The notes under the pieces were generated by a model. It saw nothing but the letters and a program-made list of their open reading frames with translations. It had not been told where the DNA came from and did no database searches. Source: Carposina sasakii (lineage: Eukaryota; Arthropoda; Insecta; Lepidoptera; Carposinidae). From it: a stretch of 64,000 nucleotides of DNA. Positions 1 through 12,599 of the stretch are shown here, piece after piece. Location: positions 4,774,001 to 4,838,000 of the forward strand of contig CP053153.1 in the NCBI GenBank assembly GCA_014607495.2, read 5' to 3'. Position 1 is the first letter of the stretch. Each line of letters opens with the position of its first letter. The translations under genes and the position numbers were made by a program.

Positions 1-242
1 CCTGCACACTTTTGGAGGTCCATACCGGGTACAGCTCCTGCTTCGTCAGCAGAAGCGGGCATAGCACATCCTTTAGACTGCCCACTTTTGCCACTTTTGG
101 ATGTCGAAAACGGGGACAGCTCCGGCGCCGTCAGCAGAAGCGAGCACAGCACATCCATTAGACTGCCCACTTTTGGAGGTCCAAATCGTGTACAGCTCCG
201 GCTCCGTCAGCAGCAGCGGACACAGAATTTCCATTATACTGC
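1..242. repeat. Tandem repeat, about 80-bp unit, three copies
   Basis: Units at about 1-78, 79-162 and 163-240 share ACAGCTCC...CGTCAGCAG and end in ACTGCC(C/T)ACTTTT. The array runs off the left edge. Open frames across it are periodic and not protein-like. Confidence 0.75.
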
Positions 243-708
243 CTACTTTTACACACTATTTTTTGAACCAAGTTGTTAATAAGGTTTTTATAGAAATTTT
301 ACTCCAGCGCTACAAAATAAATACCTTTATTAAATAAATACCCGCAGCTATTGGCGAATACATCACTCACCTTCGGTCACGACATCTGGAGCTCGCTGCT
401 CAACGTAGTCTGGTCGATGCATTCATCGAACTATTGTACGAGCTCCTTGAAGTTGTTGACTGTACACAGTATGAGAAGGAGGTAACTGTAAACAAAAAAG
501 CTTGTACCAAGTTGTTAATAGAGGTGCCTTTTATGGAGAGAGAAATATTATCCGCCTAGTCACCGACATTTCTTAGGGCACATAACTGATGGCCGATGGA
601 GTCGGAAAGTTCTAGAATCGTATGCGTGGGAACAAAATAAATGGACCTGCTTATTGGAAATGTCCAAATACCTTTAAGTATTCCACGGGTTGCCGGGCGC
701 CGAAGCCT

Positions 709-1017
709 AACTACGATACTTGCAACGTAAATACTTTCAAAGTCTTCCACGTATTTCGCCCCGTACCTGGTTGCAGGGCGCCGCCGATGCCTAATAAAGT
801 ATTTCATAGAAAAATAGTCCTTATTTCAATAAGGCTGCGTGTTATAATCCTGCTGGCAAAAAAATACTTTTGCTTGAAAGTATTTTCTTTCACATAGCGC
901 GATTATACACCTTAATATATATAGCCTAAGGTTTAATTTTGGATTCAAACTATCACTACGATACTTGCAAGGCAAATACTTTCAAAGTCTTCCGCGTATT
1001 TCGGCCCGTACCTGGTT
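709..1017. repeat. Direct repeat pair, about 62 bp
   Basis: CTACGATACTTGCAA...TACTTTCAAAGTCTTCC...CGTACCTGGTT occurs at about 709-772 and again at 955-1017. The sequence between holds no gene. Confidence 0.6.
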
Positions 1018-1289
1018 TACGTACTTCCAAGTAAAAACCTGGTTTTAAAACCAGGTCGCATAAATACGCACCATCCCTAGTGCAGATATGTTTATAGGCG
1101 TTAGAAAGTTTAAGTTAACTATACAAATTCTTTGAAGCTAAGAATTATAAGCTAAGAAAAAAGTTTTTTTTTTCATCTTCATTTATCTATACATAATTAT
1201 CACAAAATAAAGTATGCCTTATTACTAATTAATTACCTACACGCTTTACATCAGTCGTAAAGTTATTAATCCATCAATTTTCCTGCTTT

Positions 1290-1372
1290 GTCTATAAATG
1301 GATTCACAAATGAAACTAACTAGTACGTAAACAGCAGTGCAGTGCAATATTTCGCACGTAAAAATAAATAGG
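1290..1372 (+). promoter_or_regulatory. Possible TATA promoter with short leader exon
   Basis: TATAAA at 1293-1298 is followed by GCAGTGCAGTG (initiator-like) near 1335 and a consensus donor AATAG/GTGAGT at 1371. A pyrimidine tract and CAG at about 1620 then precede an ATG, but only about 25 codons are open there. No protein is recognised, so this may be chance. Confidence 0.2.
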
Positions 1373-2130
1373 TGAGTGCATTTGCATTACTTTCGTAAAC
1401 TCTGGTTTGTAACTATGCCACGAGTATTTCGTCACTATTGGCATTCAGTGAACGGTAGTGTTGCATGCCGCGCATAGCAATGCTAACCCTTTTTAGGGTG
1501 CCTTATGAAATAACGAGACAAATCTAGTAGTCCAGTATGTTCCATCTAATGCAATGAGGTTGAACCTGTGAGCAAAAAGTCATTATGGGATATTTACCCG
1601 CATATCTTTTTCTCTACTTTCAGAATATGAAAACGTTAAAAATTGTGAGTGAATTTGTCTTGTACGATCTGCAACACTTTATGTACTTTGTTTTTATTAG
1701 ATGAAGTTATTGATGTATTTTGCTATTTATTTAAAGTTCAACCATTTTATGTACTTTTGCAAGATTTAAAGATCAAAATGTTTCTCAGACAATCCAAATC
1801 AATACACAATAAATGGTCACAATACAGGTATTTTTACAGTACTTACCAGCATCTCACTAGGAAGTTTTTTGAAGCATTCACTTCAATAACAATAAGCGGC
1901 CATGATGTCTTACTTGCATGCAGATAAATGCAGGATATTGGTGCCGTGGGACCTGTAAGTGTACACCTGCAATACGTAGTACATATCTATCTACTATTAT
2001 TAGATTCTATGACACCAGCGCCCCTAGCATGACCACGCATCGTGGATATCGTATTGTACGATATCTTATCGTCTCTATACAAAATTCAACATGGCGGCTA
2101 TATTTATCGTATTTTGACAGGCTAAATATC

Positions 2131-2275
2131 GATATCGGTCACCAACCCGCCTGCCCAGCGTGGTGACTATGGGCAAAACCCTCCTGTGACAGTAGCCTTG
2201 TGGCGTGTCCTGGGGGAGGCCTACGTCCAGCAGTGGACTGCAATAGGCTGAAGAAGAAGAAGAAGAAGAAGAAAT
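2131..2275 (+). mobile_element. RTE-type LINE 3' end with GAA tail
   Basis: The last codons of an RTE-like reverse transcriptase, [16 protein letters not shown] and stop, are read at about 2201-2250 and followed by (GAA)6. 5'-truncated. The same tail recurs at 6183-6318, 24720-24906 (+), 26432-26560, 53037-53305 and 54350-54605 (-). Confidence 0.7.
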
Positions 2276-2530
2276 ATCGATAAATTGGTTTATCATATCG
2301 TGTTTCGCAGGTCATGCTACTTGAGCAGAGGTATACCGTTGGACTGGTACCAACCAACGAACACTAATAATACTTACAGATATGTTTCTATATCATATAA
2401 GAATCTTATTAGGTAAGTACCATAGATTAATTTTATTATAAAAAAAATTATGCACATCATGAGAAAAAAATTCAGACCCCAAAAATCTTGATGTTGTGTA
2501 GGAAAGTTTAAAGCAAGTGTTTTACATTTT

Positions 2531-3122
2531 TAGGGTTCCGTACGTCTGAATACAAAAACGGAACCCTTATAGGATCACTCGTGTGTCTGTCCGTCCGTCG
2601 CTTACAGTCAATTATCTCCGAATCTATTAGACCGATTAAGTTGAAATTTGGTACGCATATCAATTCCTGTGACCCAAACACAGAGGTGTGACGTGAGCAG
2701 ATGAAATCTGTATATGGGGGGTCATTTTTGGGGGGGAAGGGGAAAATTAAAAAAAAAAAATCTGAAAACTGCATCGTGTGGCATATCAAATGAAAGGTCT
2801 TGTTAAGAAGATCTTAAATATATTTTTTTGTAATTTTAAAATAAATAGTTTCCAAGTTATTCAAGAAAATAGACGAAAATTGACCATTCCCCCCCCCCTT
2901 ATCTCCGAAACTACTGAACCTAAAATTTTGAAAAAAATACAGAAATTAGTTTTCTCCTTATAGATTATAGGAAAACCTATAAGAAATCCATGATATTAAA
3001 ATAACATGGTAAATCACTCAATATTGTGCGTACCAACTTACATTTGCAGGTGGAAAACATGATAGGTAACATCGTACGGAACCCTCTTCACGCGAGTTCA
3101 ACTCGCACTTGTCGGCTTTTCA
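2531..3122. repeat. Dispersed repeat bounded by GGGTTCCGTA hairpin and GCGAGTTCAACTCGC hairpin
   Basis: The left edge is a hairpin made of AGGGTTCCGT and ACGGAACCCT. The right edge has TACGGAACCCT followed by the hairpin GCGAGTTCAACTCGC. Such blocks are common in moth genomes. Class not assigned. Confidence 0.45.
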
Positions 3123-3597
3123 TAGTCACATTCCTTAACATTAAATTCTTCATCTAATTATTGGAACCTATCCTGTTTTTTTATCATCCATGATCATCAT
3201 TTTTTTAGATACACTTTGAAGACTTTCATTGTGAAGGAAATTGCTGTTATTGAAATGGTAGTTTATTAAGCTACTAAAATACTTACAACCTACCTTTAGT
3301 TAGGGCATCGTCATTACAACTCATACTAAATAATTAATTGACCGTTAAACGTTCTGTAAATAATTTTTATAACCTATTGTTACCTACTAACAAAATGATT
3401 AGGCTCACCAATGTTTAATAAATAATAATGTACTGTATGATAGATAAATAATGCTACGTTACAATTAAGTAGTAGGTAACTAACAACATGAAATAAATTT
3501 ACATTAGAAGAGATTTGATCCCTTGGTTTGATCTGTTAAGCTAGCTTACTAAAATTATATCTAAAATAAAATAAGAATAATTTTAAACAACTGTGGG

Positions 3598-3705
3598 GTA
3601 AGCACGAACCTTTTTATGCGGCGTTACGCTCGCACTCAACGTATAATCTATGTGATTTGACAGTTTGACGATAGCGTTACGCACTATCGAGAGGTTCGTG
3701 CTTAC
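3598..3705. mobile_element. Short MITE, 108 bp
   Basis: Perfect 14-bp inverted ends GTAAGCACGAACCT and AGGTTCGTGCTTAC. A related fragment (ACTATCGAGAGGT.GGTGCTT) lies at 36203-36235. Confidence 0.65.
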
Positions 3706-3804
3706 ACCCTCTGGCCCTTAAGCATATATTAGCCATCATGTAATTTATCATATGTCAGCCCTCAAGAAAAGAAAGAAAATAGGTAAATACAAATATAGTA
3801 CATA

Positions 3805-3905
3805 CTAGTGGTCGCTCGCAACTCCGTCCGCGTGGATTACATAAAAAACAAAATATTAAATTATCCGGGATAAAAACATTTTCCTTTTTTGCAGCAACTT
3901 TTCGT
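3805..3905 (-). mobile_element. Truncated Helitron 3' end
   Basis: CTAG followed by the reverse complement of the CGCGGACGGAGT...GTCC hairpin, then the shared internal sequence AATTATCCGGGATAAAAACA. The 5' end is missing. Confidence 0.6.
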
Positions 3906-4959
3906 GGGGTAGGTTAGGAATTTACAACGGGCAAATCGTCAATGAAGATTAATAAGACTTGAAGAAGGAAAGGACGTAAGGAGAGTAAAGTAACTACTTA
4001 TAATGAGACTAGAACAGCAGGCTTACCGACACTGGAAGTAATTACCTAACTATTGTCTCTACTAGTGAAAAGCGTAAGAAATACGGTAACAAAAGCAAGT
4101 ATGGCAAAATACTTGCCGTTTATTACATTCACAACAGATCACTTTCGGAACGCTGTATCCATGCGAGGTAAAGTGTTTAACAAAGGCTTGAGATTTGTGT
4201 TTTTTGCTTACATATTTCCTTTGTTTTAACACGTTAAGTAGATCTAGATAAAAGCCGATAGCTACTTACTTCCTAGAGTTTCGTATAAAATAGGAAATTA
4301 TAACTTCACATGATCTACGCTAGGTAGGTAGTACTTTGGGTATATGTATTTCGATTTTACAACATGGTTTCCTCGTGAGGTACGAGTAGGTAGGTATTTA
4401 TTTATTTTATTTTATTTGTATGGAAAACAAACATGTATTATATAAATAAGTTATTTATTTAGGTATAATAAATCTCATTTAAATCTTATTATAAATTTTG
4501 TTAATCAGTGCTCTGTAATAAATAAATAATAATAAAAGTCTGACTAAGTTATTTAAAGATATTTATTTAGAGTACATATTTTATTTCGTTATCCTTTCTA
4601 TAAACAAATTTTTAATTAACTAATTCATTGGACATAGCCATCTCAGCGATTGGAAAGCAACCGCTTCGATGTAGAGACCTAAGTAAAATTAGAGACCAGC
4701 AAAAAAATTGTATAAACTCCTATTTAATTACAGAAATACGCTAATTTATTAAAAACGTCAAGCAGCATTACTTGTACACTATAATAATTAAGTAGTTAGC
4801 TAACTAATTAAACATACCTTACAGTTATACAACTGTCAACTCGTAACAAAGTAGACAGCCCAGCAGCGCAGTGTTTTGCAAGAACTTTCTAATAAATCAC
4901 ACAACACAAAGAAATAGAAACAGGTCACTTTAATCCGAAATCCTTTGAATCGCGATTTG

Positions 4960-5115
4960 TTTTGTTTATCGATAGTCGATAATAATGAAGCTCTCGAATG
5001 CGACACGCGCGTGTCTTCACTCGGTGAAGCGAACACTGCGTGCGCGTGCGCCGCTCGGAGAAACTCAAGAGAAAAGTGCCGGCCTGCGCCTGCCCACTCG
5101 GCTGCAGGCCCAGGT
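4960..5115 (+). promoter_or_regulatory. Candidate NUAK promoter and 5' untranslated exon
   Basis: A perfect DRE motif TATCGATA at 4967-4974 (site of DREF in insect core promoters) is followed by the most CpG-rich stretch of the upstream region (5000-5105) and a possible donor CCCAG/GTTAAA at about 5113. NUAK needs an untranslated exon upstream of 20208 and no other gene was found to own this block. Linking the two over 15 kb is inference. Confidence 0.3.
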
Positions 5116-5849
5116 TAAATCAATGCTGCTGTATACTGCATAGTTTAACTTTTTTATCATTCTAAATAGAGCCGTTTATATACGTAACTATTAAATCTTA
5201 CGTACACAGTCGATGTAATTTGCCAATATAATCAATAAGTAGATACTGGGAAATCACTTAGGTACATATTTTAAATCATTATTAATTAACTATCAAGTGA
5301 AATCATAGATAATAATGTACAAGTGGTTTTTCGGAATTTAAATGGCTATCTTTTCAGCTATGGCTTTCTTTGTGAAAAATTCCAAGTGCACCAATTCAAC
5401 TGATATTATGTGCCAGGATTGAGTAACTTATTTACAACAATCACTACAATGTCCATACTTATTAACTAGTGACAACCATGGAGGAAATAAAAATAAATAT
5501 AATTATTTATACTTAGACATTGTTAAAATTGTAGAAATTATTTATAGAACACAACATGCACAATTTTTAACAATTCAGCCAGCCTTTTAAAGGAGCTAGA
5601 CTTACCTTTACCTACCTACATGTAGTATCATATGAAAGGTCAATTATGTGCATTTTGGGAGGTCTTCAGTCATAAAGTGAACTTACATCACATTAAATAT
5701 TTTTTATGATTCCCTGAGAGCAATCTACCGACGAAGTTAACTGTTACCGCTGGTACTAAAAGTCATCTATTACATTTTAATGTCACCATTATGCATGTCA
5801 GTGTACCATAGTAGGTATGCGTAGCTCTTAGCTCAATTCTGCTCTTATA

Positions 5850-6131
5850 CAGGGTGTAACAAAAAGGGTATGTTAAGCGAAAAGCTACGTAAATAGCCCA
5901 CTGTAGAGAATCTATCCACAAAATTTGAGACTCGAAATCACATGTTTATTTTTCCCAATAGTATGGAGAATTTTTAAATATCTCAGGAATTTTCATACAA
6001 TCTTGAAAAATAAACATGTGATTTCGAGTCTCAAATTTTTATTTTATTTTTTTATTTATTTTGTGGATAGGTTCTCTACAGTGGGCTATTTACGTAGCTT
6101 TTCGCTTAACATACCCTTTTTGTTACACCTG
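5850..6131. mobile_element. Foldback MITE, Tc1/mariner-like ends, copy 1
   Basis: Long inverted arms starting CAGGGTGTAACAAAAAGGGT, flanked by TATA on both sides. A second copy sits at 25892-26151. No coding capacity. Confidence 0.8.
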
Positions 6132-6182
6132 TATATCTCTAAAATTAGATGGCGCGGGGCAGGGCGGCGGCGGCGGTAGGTA

Positions 6183-6318
6183 CTGTCGTCACCAAACCGC
6201 CTGCCCAGCGCGTGAACACAATGGACAAAAACCTGGATTGGAGGCCCCATTGGCGTTTGGCATTTGCGAGGCGTGTAGGTAGGCCTACGTCTAGCAGTGG
6301 ATTGCATGGGCTGATGGT
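6183..6318 (+). mobile_element. RTE-type LINE 3' end
   Basis: Same tail as at 2131-2275 (CCGCCTGCCCAGCG...AGCAGTGGATTGCATGGGCTGATG), diverged. Confidence 0.6.
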
Positions 6319-9070
6319 GTCAGATTTGGTCCTGTGCCCATTTAATTATCTTCTATTGAAAATTATTCCCTTGGGGTTCTGGGGCATAAAAAAATTGAGA
6401 CACTGCAAAATTGAACTAGACAGGTAGTTGTATGAACTATTTACTGTCTACGCTTTCATACTATTATTAAAACAATACCTACGTTACGGTAAGATTTTCG
6501 ATTCAGTAATCATGCCAAGGTTGTGCAAGCACAAGACGACGACGACGACGCCACGCAGCGCCGCGCCTGCGCAGACGGAAGAGGCTGTGATTACAAGATG
6601 ATACACCGCACCGCACAGTGGCGACACATCCTCGTGCCGCTTGTTACGCACCGGCATAAATGCGTAACTGCATCATTATTATCTTTTAAATACAGTATGT
6701 ATCTACTTATAACAGTATTGCCGTTATATCACGACACTGGCAAAGAAAGCAATGCAGGATGACAGGGTGGAAAACTTCCATACAATATGTTCATCTGGTT
6801 CATCAACGTTTAAAATAATATTCGGAAGACTCTAAATTAAAAAAGAAGAGATTCTATGATTGACTCTATATTTTTTATGTGCTTCCTATATCAAAAGTCG
6901 GGTAGGTAAAGTACAAATAAAACTTAAGTCAATGACTTTGTTTCAGATTTGTATCAAAAAACTGACGGAGTCATAAGTGAATCAATGTAGAGCCATTCTC
7001 GACTTTTCAAAAAAATCAGTGTAGAGTCAGGATACATTGCAACATTTTATAACAAGCACATTTTGTGAAACAAACAAGTCAAAGTGTTTACTAGTCTACA
7101 GTCTGGCAGCTTTGAAATATCTACATTTCCTATGTTCCACTGTAATTTTAATAGGATTATCCGTAAAATTGTCCTCATTAACCTAATTATAGAGTTAACG
7201 TCAATGACTTTTACTTACATATTTTTCCATATGTATTAAATGATCTACAGAAAAACTATCAATAGAATGTTGAGTTTGATTCGAGCCAGTTTGACTTCGC
7301 TAAGGGGTCAGGCATCACTCGCTCTTCATTTCCATAGTGTGCCATCTTGCTGGCTGCTTCATTGGGTAAAACATTCCTATGATTGAAATAAGTAGCAAAC
7401 AAACGTTTTGATCACAAGGACTCTAGTAGGGAAAAGTAGAACATCTTATAAGCAGATCATTGGTCACCAGCATAGTTTATGTATCTATCTCAGCAATATT
7501 TTGGGGATTCCCTCCAATCACAAACTTGATTGGATGCATAACTGTAGTAATACTACTAAGTAAGATCTGCTTCCGTAAGCCATTATATCTTGAGCTACTG
7601 TGCACAGTGACGTCGGGTGTTTGCCTCTGATTTCCATACAGCCTACTAGTGTTATTAACGCCTCGAGGGAGGTGAAAGTGGTTGCGCAATCATGCAAACA
7701 GCCTGGCTCTGACTGCAGCCACTGCAAGCCGAGTAAAGTAACGTTCTCACTCTAATCTGCTTTATTAGCACGTTTCAATAGGCTGAACAGTGGCTGTGAT
7801 GTTAAAATGACGTGTGTAGATGCGGATGAAGAATTACGTTTAATGACTCACATGTACCTAATGTTGTAATGTGTGTACGGGTACCTATACCTACGAGTAG
7901 GTACCTATTAAGAATTTTAAAGGACTGAACCTGAGCAAACGTATCTGAAGCAAATATACACCTATCTGTAGAACCTAATCTTATTTTGCTGACCCTCCTT
8001 TTGTTTAAACTATAAAGTATGTACTTATATCTAAATAAATGAATTAAAATTTTTCTTGTGTTTAGTTTAGGTTCCGTTAATTTATATGTGGTCTAGTGTG
8101 ATTATCAAAATTCTTCTTCTTTAACTTCTAAAACTTCTTTAACAAACATTCATTAATAGGCTGAAAAAGAAGAAGAAGAAGAAGGAAAAATAAGTCTTTA
8201 CATAAGAAATGTTTTTAGATAGGAACTTATGACAAGGAAATGAAGATTTGTTTGCGGTCAGTTTTGTAACAGTCTTATAAAAGGTTTCGATCAATCGAGT
8301 CATAAAATAGACATAGCCGGTTAACCACAGACTGTTGCAGTAACTACCTACTGAAATAGGTTTGGATTTGATGAGAGGTTTATATTGTATGAGGTATATT
8401 TTGTAATCATTCGCTTTCCTGGTTGTTCCGATATGATTCATAAGTCTGTGATTATTCCTTTCTGAAACGTGGTTAAATGATTATCCACATGATTGATTCA
8501 TCAACGCCGAGACAAAACTACTGAAGCTAGAAACGTGATATTTATACCGTGGCTTCCTTTTGTGACGCTAAGAAGGTCCACTAAGAAGTGATTTGCCGAA
8601 ATTCCCACGGGAACGGAAAATAACGGAAATTCTAATATTTATGCGCTCGAAGTCGTGGGCGGCCGCTAGTGTTAAATCAAATATAGTTAGGTCAATTAGT
8701 CGACTGAAATCTCAACCTATTTTTGTAAAAACTTGGGTTATTGCCGAATAGGAAATTCCTTTTTAGATGTAACCAGGGCAGAGACAAGGTCACTTTGCTC
8801 TGAACCTGAATTTTAGTGTCGCCAAATAACAAAATAATCTTATTGTAGTTATTTCACTTCTGTGATCCGACTGAAAGTGAGAGGATGTCTGCGTGACGTC
8901 ACCCGGATTTGGTCGCAAACATGTTACGTTACTTACTGCAGTTTTGCAATCTCCGGGTCACCACACAATCTGGGTTCGTTAATTATCCTCATGTCCTCGA
9001 GGAAACCCGAGAATACCCGAAAAGCGTTGCTTTTGTTATCTAAAGTCACCTTTCTTTCTCATATTTTCTA

Positions 9071-9287
9071 CTAGTGGAAGCCCGCGACTTAGTCCGCGTG
9101 TACTGCAGAAAAAACAAAATGTCGATATTATCCGGGATAAAAATATTTTCCGGGATAAAAAGTAGCCTATGTGTTAATCCAGGGTGTCAGCTAACTCCAT
9201 ACCAAATTTTATTAAAATTTCTCCAGCCGTTTTTATCCATCCATCTATCCATACTTCCAAACTTTCGTGTTTATAATATTAGTAGGA
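9071..9287 (-). mobile_element. Complete short Helitron, 217 bp
   Basis: Left edge CTAG plus hairpin, right edge TTATAATATTAGTAGGA (reverse of a TCCTACTAATATT 5' terminus), inserted between A... and T as Helitrons do. Non-autonomous. Confidence 0.65.
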
Positions 9288-10013
9288 TACTTCCTACTTA
9301 GTAAGATTTACCTGTTGTATTCTCGCTAATATTTCATGAGATGTCTGGATACAGCTTAGGGTATACACAGGTGTTGTTTTGCCAGGAGTCTGGCTGGGCA
9401 ACTGCATGGTGTTCGTTTGCACGAAGTCTGGTGTGGAGGGAGGGTCTGGACAGCAGGTTCTTCCACCCATCAATCCTCGAATTTTGTGCTTAGATAGCGC
9501 CCTCTAGATTTATATATTTGAGTTATTTTCTATAATTAATAAAATATAAATAGCGCCATCTAGTGCATGTATATCCTATAAGCAATTATTTTCCATAGAT
9601 GGCGTTAGTAGTTTTGTAAAGTGTTCATCGTGATTTGCTAAAAATAACACTAGAGTTCGTTTGTGGCGTTATTTTTAGTAGGTAGGTATTTAGATTTTAG
9701 ACATTTGACTTGACAAAAAAGATGGCAGCGGTTGCCGAACGGTGTCCTTCGGATTTATTGCAAAAATGGCGCATTATGTGATATTTTCACATAAAATTGT
9801 AATTATAAGTGGAAAATTGTGTAGTGCTACATTGTGATAGTGATTTTTTTTACATGAATGACAGTGATAATCGTGTGTAAACTGGACTACGACTTTCTTT
9901 TGGATATTGGATTACACACAAAAATAAAGGTATTTACGCCTCCTACGCATGCACTAGCATTAGGATTCACTATTCTTCTGCTAAAACATGCATTTAGTTT
10001 TAAGTTTACGTTT

Positions 10014-10349
10014 TTAAAATAAAGGATATTCAGTAAATATTACATAAGTTGCATTATGTTCAGCACTGTTCAAAATCGGTTTCGAAAAAATATTCTTATT
10101 GGAATTTCCGTCAATTTTATTTCGAATTAAAAAAGGTTTTCTAAGTTCACAATTCTGTGCCTTTACGTTAGTAATACCATGGACCTGCCTGTAGAGTAGA
10201 ATGCTCAGAGCCATGACATCAGCAAACCCAACCACAGCACAGTAAAGTTTTGGAGTATGATTCATACTCACCAACTTGGCATCTTTATGATTCTGGCAAT
10301 AAAGTTCAAAATTCTTAGGATTGTTTACAAAACATTGGACTGTATGCTT
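10014..10349 (-). other. Unrecognised open frame of about 110 codons
   Basis: Open from the stop at 10350 down to 10014 (first Met at 10274). The translation (for example HTPKLYCAVVGFADVMALSI) has a plausible composition but no recognised domain, and possible splice sites occur inside. Could be a decayed element or chance. Confidence 0.15.
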
Positions 10350-11299
10350 TTATTTTTTACTTTGATCTGTTTATAAAACGACCAATAATTTCACTTCCTC
10401 CACATCTAAGCCACTCAATAGATAAATAATTTGGTTTTACAAGAAAAAAGAGGTGATATTACTCTCAGGGTCCCTCACCTTTTCCACTTCCACCCGACTT
10501 AAAAACGGAATAAATTAGTAGGTACCTATCTTCCTGCTAATACTACTTTGCATTGAAACAAAATTTATCTGGTGTTTATCATCCTAAACACAATGTAGAA
10601 GGTATGTAAACAATGCGAAAAATAGGTTAGCTAAGTAAGTATTTATTTACTTTACTTTATTTTGCATTAACAACCTAATTTTTGTTGATATTGCCAAGTT
10701 CACATTGTTACGGTTTTCTATGTTGCTGCTAAGAATAAAAATGAAACTAGGTCTGTCAGTTTCGTGGTATCAACCCACATCTTTTATAGAAATTAAGCCG
10801 AAGTAGAAATTTAACTAGGACTGTTTAAAAAAAATCCAAACTCAAAAAGTAAACTAGAAACTACATACCTAGGTAGCTAGTAGTTAGGTTCAAAATGGAA
10901 AACTAAAATTTTTTTAAAGTACTTTGTTTATGTACCTACCTACCTTGCCTACATTTAAAAGTGAGAAAATATTATTTATTCTTATTCTTTATTGTACACA
11001 ACACATTACAGTAAATACTTCAGATTGCTTTAATTAAACACAATAAGTAAGTATTTATTATATTTACAACAAAGTACCTAAGTGGTACAATTGCCTTTAG
11101 GTTCTATTTCCCCAATAATAGTTTTTGTAACTAGCTTGGTGGGAACACACACTACACTTTAAGTTTATCCTTTATTTCAGTGAACAAAATAACAGTCAGC
11201 AACCCGGTGCCAATTAAAGGTATACAAGGTCAATTACTACTTGCATCATTACTCAATATTAATATTTTTTTTAAATAGGTAAATTAATAAGTAGCTAGC

Positions 11300-11512
11300 T
11301 AGTAAAATAAGTAGCTAGGCAAAAGTTTGTGAACATGTTGGTTGCTCTTTCACTCAAAAACTACTGAATGGATTTTGATGAAACTTCACAATAATATTTC
11401 TTTCATATCAGAATAACACATAGGCTACAATTTATCCTAGGAAAATATTTTTATCCCAGATAATTTTGTTTTTTCTGCAGTCCACGCGAATGGTGTTGCG
11501 AACATCCACTAG
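11300..11512 (+). mobile_element. Diverged Helitron 3' part
   Basis: Ends in a degenerate hairpin plus CTAG at 11509-11512 and contains ATCCCAGATAATTTTGTTTTTTCTGCAG-type internal sequence shared with neighbours (shorter matches only). The left limit is uncertain. Confidence 0.5.
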
Positions 11513-11541
11513 TAATTATATGTTTGAGATATATTTTGTTA

Positions 11542-11864
11542 TCTATACATATAATAAAAATGTGAATGATCGCTGTCTGTACATAGAAGATATATCAGAA
11601 ATAATATTATAGAAGACCTTTATTAATGCAATAGTACCCAAAAAAATATTTTTTTGAATTTTTGTATGTTTGTCTGTGTGTTTGTGCACGCTAATCTCAG
11701 AAACGGCATAACCGATTTCGATGCAGTTTTCAGGAATATATTGTGACAGGTCCCACTTAACATATAGGCTACTTTTTATCCCGGAAAAATGTTTTAATCC
11801 CGGATAATTTCGACATTTTGTTTTTTCTGTAGTCCACGCGGACGGAGTCGCGGGCGTCCACTAG
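11542..11864 (+). mobile_element. Complete short Helitron, 323 bp
   Basis: 5' terminus TCTATACATATAATAAAA, 3' hairpin (GGACGGAGTCGCGGGCGTCC) followed by CTAG; flanked by A on the left and T on the right, the normal Helitron target. No coding capacity. Confidence 0.8.
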
Positions 11865-12306
11865 TTTAAAATAAATTCCAAAAAACATTCTTTTGGGTAC
11901 TATTGTGTTGATAAAGGTCTCCTATAATATTTTGTCTCGTATATCTTTATTGTACAGACAGCGATCCGTTACATTTTTATTATATGTATGGATTGTCAGC
12001 CTCCTATAGGCATAGGGGCACCCTTTGTAATATTACCTAAATCATTTCGTTATTTTTAAAAACCTCAATATTATGTTATGGCACTAGTAGTATAACCCTC
12101 CCTTTCCACTATGCTATGTTTCTGTTTGATTAGTGAATATCACATGTGTTCATAGAAATATAGGCTAACTACTTTACATAGTATAACACATATGTTTCTC
12201 TTTGTTTCCACCAGACAGCCTAAACATGAGCCATGGGTTATTGTAAGTAAATAATACCGGAGATTAGATACATGTGATGAGCAGGAGAATAATTATTATA
12301 TGTATA

Positions 12307-12599
12307 CTAGTGGACGCCAGCGACTCCGTCCGTGTGGACTACAGAAAAAACAAAATGTTGAAATTATCTTATCCCCGATAAAAACATTTTCCCGGGATAA
12401 AAAGTAGCCAATACTGCATCGAAATTGGTTCAGCCGTTTCCGAGATTAGCGTGCACAAACGCACAGACAAACAGACAAAAATTTTTAAAATCATTTGGGT
12501 ACTATTGCGCTGATAAAGGTCTCCTATAATATTTTTTCTTATATATCTTCCATAGCGATCCGTTACATTTTTATTATATTATATGTATGTATGTATAGA
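12307..12599 (-). mobile_element. Short Helitron, opposite orientation to its neighbour
   Basis: Left edge ACTAG plus hairpin, right edge TATGTATAGA. It shares its interior with the element at 11542-11864 and could pair with it in an RNA. Confidence 0.75.

Noticed and set aside
2075..2357. Overlapping - strand open frames with poly-Ser or poly-Phe
   Set aside because: They come from the GAA microsatellite tail of an RTE element.
2531..3122. Helitron assignment for the GGGTTCCGTA repeat
   Set aside because: It has a 3' hairpin, but what follows is CTTG and not CTRR, and no TC 5' end was found.
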